This document shows positions 49,642 through 53,348 of a stretch of 53,348 nt of DNA, piece by piece. The stretch is taken from positions 1 to 53,348 of the IMG/VR virus record IMGVR_UViG_3300029787_000068. The stretch is one strand, 5' to 3'. The translations under genes were made by a program, and so were the position numbers. The notes beneath the pieces are model-generated. The model ran no database searches. It was given only the letters and a program-made list of their open reading frames with translations, and was not told the DNA's origin. Position 1 is the first letter of the stretch, and each line of letters opens with the position of its first letter. Source of the stretch: a virus.

Positions 49642-50079
49642 TTAGATCTCAAAGATCGGTTTGATTGCCTCATAGCATGCATTCAATATTTGATATTGAA
49701 TGTCGATGAACGTCGACCAGATCAGGAAGACCCCATTGGTCAACGCTTCCAGCGTTTGCAACACACCGACCGAGTTAGCCGATACCAGTATGCCGATGAT
49801 CACACCGAACGCAAACACCGACCCGACCACAAACGCACCCCAACCGATTTGATGCCAGAACAATCGTTCTGCATCGAGTTCGGTCAGATCAAAATCGTAA
49901 TCGTCCTCATCGACCAACTCGACATCGTCGAGGTCGTCAAGGTCGATGGCTTCGGCAGCGGGCCGAGTTGCAACCGCTTGCAATTCTACTGGCTCACCAC
50001 CGATGGTATCGACCTGACTCCAGACCGATCCCTGTCCGTTTCGACGGACTGCATCTTGTAGCGTGAAACGCTCTTGCAT
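49642..50079 (-). CDS. Membrane protein with acidic N-terminal part (145 aa)
   Basis: ATG 50079 with AAGGAGAGAAAACTT. Polar/acidic first half (LDDLDDVELVDEDDYDFDLT), then hydrophobic segments (WGAFVVGSVFAFGVIIGILV and LTNGVFLIWSTFID). Two helices are expected. Could be a superinfection-exclusion or host-membrane protein. It follows two tiny hydrophobic ORFs. Confidence 0.7.
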   Translation of the reverse strand: MQERFTLQDAVRRNGQGSVWSQVDTIGGEPVELQAVATRPAAEAIDLDDLDDVELVDEDDYDFDLTELDAERLFWHQIGWGAFVVGSVFAFGVIIGILVSANSVGVLQTLEALTNGVFLIWSTFIDIQYQILNACYEAIKPIFEI

Positions 50080-50096
50080 AAGTTTTCTCTCCTTGA

Positions 50097-50135
50097 AAAA
50101 ACCGACTGGGCGGGGGGACGATGTGTCCCCCCTCT
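50097..50135 (-). terminator. Attenuator-like hairpin before the 145-aa gene
   Basis: GGGGGGAC-ACATC-GTCCCCCC hairpin followed by CGGTTTTTTC, between the 28-aa and the 145-aa genes, so read-through may be regulated. Confidence 0.6.
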
Positions 50136-50140
50136 TGACC

Positions 50141-50227
50141 CTATCGACGTTTGCGGTCGCCTGGCCGCGTGATGTACAAACAACACGCAACCGAGACGAG
50201 AACGCAAAGCAAACTGAAACTCGTCAC
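50141..50227 (-). CDS. Tiny hydrophobic protein (28 aa)
   Basis: GTG 50227 with AACAAGGAGGACAACAA upstream. VTSFSLLCVLVSVACCLYI is a single hydrophobic helix, followed by TRPGDRKRR. Sits just before an attenuator-like hairpin, which suggests a leader peptide or a small membrane protein. Confidence 0.6.
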   Translation of the reverse strand: MTSFSLLCVLVSVACCLYITRPGDRKRR

Positions 50228-50275
50228 TTGTTGTCCTCCTTGTTAAGGGGAAGTGGACGGGAAACGCTGGCGTGG

Positions 50276-50365
50276 TCAAACCATCTTGACCGCTATAACC
50301 AGCAACGAAGCGGAAACGGCGACCATCGCCATTGCCGAAGCGGAAACTAAAACTAAACTCTTCAT
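50276..50365 (-). CDS. Tiny hydrophobic protein (29 aa)
   Basis: ATG 50365 with AACAAGGAGTTCGATC. MKSLVLVSASAMAMVAVSAS then LLVIAVKMV is almost entirely hydrophobic. First ORF after the 50.41 kb promoter. Confidence 0.65.
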   Translation of the reverse strand: MKSLVLVSASAMAMVAVSASLLVIAVKMV

Positions 50366-50408
50366 GATCGAACTCCTTGTTGAAGGGAAGCGTAAATGTC
50401 ATATGAGT

Positions 50409-50437
50409 ATGTTAGCTGTTATCGGTTACCTTGTCAA
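50409..50437 (-). promoter_or_regulatory. Early-type promoter with CCGATAACAG element
   Basis: TTGACA (50432-50437), 17-bp spacer with ACCGATAACAG, TAACAT (50409-50414). Confidence 0.8.
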
Positions 50438-50528
50438 GTAAAATCCACCTTTTTCGGAAAGTTTTTTTTGCCTTATTTTATAGGGGTTTCCGACCGAATA
50501 ATTTTTTATTTTTATTGGCCGATATCGG

Positions 50529-50557
50529 TTGACATGCCGATACTAATAGTGTCTAAT
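50529..50557 (+). promoter_or_regulatory. Plus-strand promoter for GP88-like gene, two CCGATA sites
   Basis: TTGACA (50529-50534), 17-bp spacer with CCGATAC, TCTAAT (50552-50557); another CCGATATCGG overlaps the -35 side. The transcript begins with the ACATGAGAGTT box at 50563. Confidence 0.8.
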
Positions 50558-50562
50558 AGCTT

Positions 50563-50573
50563 ACATGAGAGTT
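50563..50573 (+). promoter_or_regulatory. ACATGAGAGTT start box
   Basis: Five bases after the -10, identical to boxes at 35294-35304 and 52969-52979. A leader of about 170 nt with no credible ORF follows. Confidence 0.65.
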
Positions 50574-50734
50574 GGGATTGGTTATCCCTTACATGCGTTT
50601 GAACCAAGTGACAAACCAACGGCAAAGATGCAGTAATGCAAGTTGAGCCGTGAGCCGGTTGCCGGTGTCGAATCAATAAGTTAGTTATCAAAAAACAATT
50701 TGTGTTTCTTTTCTCTTTTCAACAAGGAGCGATT

Positions 50735-51553
50735 ATGCCAATCACTTTGAAACTAGCAGGCGATTTGTGTAAAGCGAACGGGTTTGGATCCCTACTAACT
50801 TTGCCGAATCACAATGCCAAGCTTGCCAAGAGCAAGGGCTTCTACAATTGTGGAATTTCTTTTGTTCCTGGCAACCTTTCAGGCCATGAAGTTTGTCCTG
50901 GTCGTGGCAACTGTTTCACCTTTGAGGGTGAATCGGTTTGCCTTGCGACCAAGGGACAAGCGGAGGGCTTGTCATCTATCAACGAGGCTAGGAAAGCACG
51001 AACCGTGTTTCGGTTCGCGGATCCTGAGCGGTTCGACGATGTGCTACGTGCAGAAATGCACAAAGCGGATCGGGCCGCTAGTCGGGCAGATGTGCCGGTT
51101 GCGTTTCGACCGAACATCTTTTCTGACTTGCCTTGGCATAGGTCGCATCCTTGGATGTTCACCGAATTTGCTCATTGGAGCTTCTACGGTTACACCAAGG
51201 TGCGTGGGTTCTATCGGGAATATCTCGGTGGCAAGCTTCCCGCGAATTATCATCTGACTTATTCCTACTCGGAACGGGTCGACGATGATTATTGTCGGGA
51301 CATCCTCGGGCAGGGTGGTACGATGGCCGTTGTCTTCAAAGGCAAGACGGCTGCGGATCTCCCGAAACGGTTTCTCGGTCACGATGTGATCGATGCCGTT
51401 TCATCCGATCTTCGTTTTCAGGATCGGCCAGGGGTTGTTTGCGGGCTGGCCGTTAAGACGCCAAAACGTAAAGCGGATGCAATCCGCTTTCGCGGGCTGG
51501 TGACTCGGTCAGGCTTTGTGGTGGATCCGGCAACCGACAGCCGGTGCGAATAG
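50735..51553 (+). CDS. GP88-like phage protein
   Basis: 272 aa from ATG 50735 with CAACAAGGAGCGATT. Residues 20-60 (NAKLAKSKGFYNCGISFVPG, then CPGRGNCFTFEGESVCLAT) match the mycobacteriophage gene-88-type family (nucleotidyl or nuclease-like of unknown activity) that starts with a lysine box and CxxGxGxC pattern. The C-terminal part has KTAADLPKRFLGHDVIDAVS and DRPGVVCGLAVKTPK. The only plus-strand gene in the right half apart from the 40-42 kb island. Confidence 0.7.
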   Translation: MPITLKLAGDLCKANGFGSLLTLPNHNAKLAKSKGFYNCGISFVPGNLSGHEVCPGRGNCFTFEGESVCLATKGQAEGLSSINEARKARTVFRFADPERFDDVLRAEMHKADRAASRADVPVAFRPNIFSDLPWHRSHPWMFTEFAHWSFYGYTKVRGFYREYLGGKLPANYHLTYSYSERVDDDYCRDILGQGGTMAVVFKGKTAADLPKRFLGHDVIDAVSSDLRFQDRPGVVCGLAVKTPKRKADAIRFRGLVTRSGFVVDPATDSRCE

Positions 51554-51566
51554 CCTGCGGAATTTA

Positions 51567-51606
51567 CCCCCTTGGATCTTCGGATCTGAGGGGGTTTTTT
51601 TTTGGT
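51567..51606 (+). terminator. Terminator after the GP88-like gene
   Basis: CCCCCTTGGATC-TTCG-GATCTGAGGGGG hairpin followed by TTTTTTTTT on the plus strand. Confidence 0.9.
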
Positions 51607-51904
51607 TTTTTTTTGATAATTGTGCCGATAGGGGTTGATTTATTAAAGTTGATTTGTTACTCTGAAGGGAGTGGTGGGCGGGGTCTAGGCCCGCCGTGCG
51701 GATCGACCCGATAAAATTAAGGGTCCACCCTCCCTCCCACCCTGTTAAGGTAACCGATATCGGCACACTTCACAACCCCCCATGTGGCTAAATCTTTAGA
51801 GAAAACGGAAATAATTGTAGCCGCTATCGGCTCCATATTCGACGCCTAACGGCATCGAGAGGGGGGTCAAAGCTATAGTATTCGAGCGCGCTTTCATAGC
51901 TAAA
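51607..51904. other. Non-coding stretch with operator-like sites
   Basis: About 300 bp without a convincing gene. CCGATAGGGG near 51632, a perfect CCGATATCGG near 51753 and CCGCTATCGG near 51824 lie here, and the boundary box at 51870-51892. Polar direction is unclear. Confidence 0.5.
51870..51892. repeat. AAGCTATAGTATTCGAGCGCGCT boundary box
   Basis: Full-length member of the box family, identical to the 52511 copy over 23 bp. Confidence 0.75.
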
Positions 51905-51925
51905 AAACGAGCCTTTCGGCTCGCC
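51905..51925 (-). terminator. Terminator behind the 60-aa gene
   Basis: CGAGCC-GAAA-GGCTCG hairpin followed by TTTTTT on the minus strand. Confidence 0.85.
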
Positions 51926-51937
51926 TCTCCCTGGTGA

Positions 51938-52120
51938 TCAGCTGATCATTTCAGGGAACGTGATGAGGATCTCGTCCGCACCGTATACCGCACGCTCACC
52001 GCACGCTTCACAAGCGTACTTCCTAGCGTCCGGTTCTACCATGCCGGATTCCTCATGACAGCTAACGCAGAACCCAGTGGATTCGTAGCTAGCCGCCTCA
52101 ATCTGCTCAAGAGAAAACAT
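51938..52120 (-). CDS. Small zinc-ribbon protein (60 aa)
   Basis: ATG 52120 with AAGGAGGAGAAAACA. GFCVSCHEESGMVEP and YACEACGERAVYG give two CxxC pairs about 20 residues apart, as in zinc ribbons. Second gene of the 52.34 kb unit. Confidence 0.75.
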   Translation of the reverse strand: MFSLEQIEAASYESTGFCVSCHEESGMVEPDARKYACEACGERAVYGADEILITFPEMIS

Positions 52121-52188
52121 TGTTTTCTCCTCCTTGCTGAAGGAAAGCATACGATCCACTCGCGGGGGGATCGCGTCCCCGTTGTCTC

Positions 52189-52299
52189 TCATCCTTGTCG
52201 GATGGCTTGGGCAACCATTGCCCTCCATCGGGCGGGGCTGATTCCCTCGGGTCGACTGCCACCGAATCGGACGATCATTTGTACTCGGGTGACTGTCAT
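52189..52299 (-). CDS. Very small basic protein (36 aa)
   Basis: ATG 52299 with AAGGAAAACAATC. MTVTRVQMIVRFGGSRPEG then ISPARWRAMVAQAIRQG; Arg-rich helix. First gene of the unit from the 52.34 kb promoter. Confidence 0.6.
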   Translation of the reverse strand: MTVTRVQMIVRFGGSRPEGISPARWRAMVAQAIRQG

Positions 52300-52339
52300 G
52301 ATTGTTTTCCTTGCTTGCGTTGTTGTTTTGTATGCTCTT

Positions 52340-52367
52340 ATTATAACCTTTATCGGATGCATTGCAA
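52340..52367 (-). promoter_or_regulatory. Early-type promoter with TCCGATAAAGG operator
   Basis: TTGCAA (52362-52367), 16-bp spacer with TCCGATAAAGG, TATAAT (52340-52345). Confidence 0.85.
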
Positions 52368-52419
52368 GGGCATCTGGAGAAAAAGAGAAGTTTTTTTGGA
52401 AGTTTTTTTATCGGGCTGG

Positions 52420-52435
52420 GGACCAACCGTGTCCA
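52420..52435. repeat. GGACCAACCGTGTCCA box
   Basis: Second of three copies of the box; it lies between the GTGCA palindrome and the promoter. Confidence 0.7.
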
Positions 52436-52451
52436 ATGTTAAGATGGGTTA

Positions 52452-52467
52452 GTGCATACGTCTGCAC
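52452..52467. repeat. GTGCA-N6-TGCAC palindrome copy
   Basis: GTGCATACGTCTGCAC, identical to the 42078-42093 copy, about 85 bp upstream of the promoter. Confidence 0.75.
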
Positions 52468-52510
52468 AGGGGCTGTATTTTAGCCTGTAACGGAAGATTA
52501 TTTGGCCCGC

Positions 52511-52533
52511 AAGCTATAGTATTCGAGCGCGCT
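52511..52533. repeat. AAGCTATAGTATTCGAGCGCGCT boundary box
   Basis: Second full-length copy, immediately behind the tandem hairpins. Confidence 0.75.
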
Positions 52534-52548
52534 ACTCAGAAAGAAGAA

Positions 52549-52611
52549 GCGAATCCCAGTGACAAGCCTGTCGGATTCGCCTCGGTCCCCAGTGTCAAGC
52601 CTGACGGGACC
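52549..52611 (-). ncRNA. Tandem pair of covarying hairpins
   Basis: Two consecutive units behind the 51-aa gene. Unit 1 (52584-52611): outer stem GGTCCC/GGGACC with inner stem GTCA-GGCT-TGAC and ACT bulge. Unit 2 (52549-52580): outer stem GCGAATCC/GGATTCGC, inner stem GACA-GGCT-TGTC, ACT bulge. Sequence differs in stems but pairing is retained, and loop GGCT and the bulge are the same. Confidence 0.7.
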
Positions 52612-52618
52612 ACTCGCC

Positions 52619-52774
52619 TCAGTCGTCAGCTTCGACGACCTCAAACCCCGAAGGGACAAACCATCGGGACATGATGTCCCGACCGTGGGCTTCAGCTTCG
52701 GCAACGGTATCAAACCGCTTCCCGTTGTAGCTGAATCCCGATTCCCCTGGGATGATAAATGCAACCTTGTACAT
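52619..52774 (-). CDS. Small conserved-looking protein (51 aa)
   Basis: ATG 52774 with AGGGAGATATAA. MYKVAFIIPGESGFSYNGKR, then FDTVAEAEAHGRDIMSRW; alpha/beta and acidic at its end. Its mRNA leader is over 200 nt and highly structured. Confidence 0.7.
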   Translation of the reverse strand: MYKVAFIIPGESGFSYNGKRFDTVAEAEAHGRDIMSRWFVPSGFEVVEADD

Positions 52775-52979
52775 TTATATCTCCCTGTTGAAGGAAAGGT
52801 TTCTTGGTCAACTCTCGGGGTGACCGTCTTATTCCCCGTTGAGGATTTTCTACGGTTCCTGCCAACCGCTTCGGAAGCAATCTTTTAAGAGGATCCGAAG
52901 TTCCTCTCTGGATGTTCTACGGTTCCAGCAACCGCTTGAGTTTCAGTCTTTAAAGAGCAAACTCAAGTAACTCTCATGT
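52775..52979 (-). promoter_or_regulatory. Structured 205-nt leader of the 51-aa gene
   Basis: Contains two copies of an AAGCGGTTG/GGAACCGTAGAA unit (52844-52871 and 52911-52937), each a CGGTT/AACCG hairpin, and inverted repeats CTTGAGTTT/AAACTCAAG (52934-52966) and CTTCGGA/TCCGAAG (52869-52900). Starts with the ACATGAGAGTT box. Could be a riboregulator or processed RNA. Confidence 0.6.
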
Positions 52980-52984
52980 AATCA

Positions 52985-53012
52985 ATATTACCATAATCGG
53001 ATACATTGTCAA
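52985..53012 (-). promoter_or_regulatory. Promoter of the structured leader, TCCGATTATGG element
   Basis: TTGACA (53007-53012), 16-bp spacer with TATCCGATTATGG, TAATAT (52985-52990). Same class as the giant-RNA promoter. Confidence 0.8.
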
Positions 53013-53082
53013 GTAAAATCCAGAAAAATAACCGGATTATTTTATTTTCTCGGAAATATATTTTGAGTTTTTTTATGGGGGG

Positions 53083-53099
53083 TGGACCAACCGTGTCCA
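53083..53099. repeat. TGGACCAACCGTGTCCA box
   Basis: Third copy, between the GTGCA palindrome and the promoter, as at 52.42 kb. Confidence 0.7.
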
Positions 53100-53115
53100 T
53101 TGGTAAACTGGGTAA

Positions 53116-53131
53116 GTGCCTACGCCTGCAC
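53116..53131. repeat. GTGCC-N6-TGCAC palindrome copy
   Basis: GTGCCTACGCCTGCAC, weaker copy with two substitutions. Confidence 0.6.
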
Positions 53132-53174
53132 AGAGGCTCTTATTTAGCCGCTAACGGAAGATCTTTTGGCATGC

Positions 53175-53187
53175 AAGCTATAGTATG
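53175..53187. repeat. AAGCTATAGTATG boundary box
   Basis: Partial member of the boundary box family, here followed by GCCC repeats. Confidence 0.6.
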
Positions 53188-53220
53188 CCCGCCCGCCCTA
53201 AAATTACCGCCAGCGGCACC

Positions 53221-53264
53221 CACTACATCTTGGGGGTCACTCGATATCGACGCACAAGATGTAG
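53221..53264 (-). other. Hairpin with 11-bp arms at the right end
   Basis: ACTACATCTTG (53221-53231 region) pairs with CAAGATGTAGT about 20 nt later. Probably the end of an upstream transcript from outside the window. No gene is seen from 53.27 to 53.35 kb apart from another inverted repeat TCTGAGA/TCTCAGA. Confidence 0.5.
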
Positions 53265-53348
53265 TACCCCATATGTTGATTCCATCGCCTGGGGTCTGAG
53301 ATAATCAGGCCGAACCCGAATTGGAAAATTTCTCAGATAGACGTGGGT

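Noticed and set aside
49308-49682. Minus-strand ORF across the 49.3-49.6 kb boundary
   Set aside because: It runs through a terminator and repeated boxes; no ribosome site.
52498-52764. Minus-strand 88-codon ORF
   Set aside because: Overlaps the 51-aa gene in another frame and runs into the tandem hairpins; the 51-aa frame has the ribosome site.
47501-53187. TACTATAG boxes as T7-like promoters
   Set aside because: The CACTATAG-like core is suggestive, but no phage RNA polymerase gene is in the window, flanks do not match a T7-type consensus, and the boxes lie behind terminators, not next to gene starts.
49166-53348. CRISPR array from repeated boxes
   Set aside because: The boxes are spaced irregularly, differ in sequence and are linked to promoters and terminators; there are no uniform spacers or Cas genes.
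53200-53348. Short ORF at the right end (about 20 codons from an ATG near 53.28 kb)
   Set aside because: Only a weak ribosome site and it lies over an 11-bp hairpin; more likely the 3' end of an upstream transcript.

Overview
The window is a stretch of a tailed double-stranded DNA bacteriophage genome with an HK97-type head. The evidence is a contiguous set of virion genes: GpA-like terminase, portal, MuF-type minor head protein, prohead protease, major capsid protein, head-tail connectors, tail tube and a tail-assembly chaperone with a -1 frameshift. No integrase, polymerase, helicase or rRNA/tRNA gene was recognised, and the tape measure gene runs off the left edge, so this is only part of the genome. 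Shine-Dalgarno sites and sigma70-type promoters show a bacterial host. The host cannot be named. A CsrA-like protein, a papain-like protease and an unusually large set of glycosyltransferases are the only hints about it.

Layout, with almost everything on the minus strand (read right to left). 1-20.2 kb: virion morphogenesis, from the small terminase at 20.2 kb to the tape measure at the left edge, with four carbohydrate-related or fibre-like inserts (GT9-, GT8- and 'WLWKPY'-type glycosyltransferases and a beta-helix protein) placed between capsid and connector genes. 20.2-24.1 kb: a regulatory operon with a ParB-like protein, an SDR-like protein, an RNA polymerase alpha-CTD-like protein, a CsrA homologue and several very small proteins. 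24.2-33.2 kb: a PLOD-type glycosyltransferase, a coiled-coil protein, a DUF6165-like protein, a DEDDh exonuclease, a membrane/protease group, DUF3310, a PIG-L-like protein and a GT25 enzyme. 33.2-35.3 kb: no convincing gene. Instead there is a promoter, about 1.6 kb of strongly base-paired sequence and a terminator, which I read as a giant structured non-coding RNA. 35.5-40.3 kb: five overlapping glycosyltransferase-like genes plus a radical SAM protein. 40.4-41.8 kb: a plus-strand island with a zincin-like protein and an HTH-metallophosphoesterase. 41.8-46.6 kb: small genes and a DNA methyltransferase. 46.6-53.3 kb: short, separately promoted small genes divided by non-coding boundaries rich in repeated motifs.

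The most distinctive feature is regulatory architecture. At least twelve promoters carry a CCGATAnnGG-type element between -35 and -10. Two leader classes follow them: a CA-rich leader ending in ACAAGGA, and a class starting ACATGAGAGTT that heads long structured leaders, including the giant RNA. A 16-bp palindrome GTGCA-N6-TGCAC occurs twelve times, including in coding sequence. Gene boundaries at 52.5 and 53.1 kb share the same order of repeated boxes. A tandem pair of covarying hairpins lies behind one small gene.

Together this suggests a phage that coordinates many small early genes through one operator family, may tune translation through its own CsrA, and invests heavily in glycan synthesis or modification.
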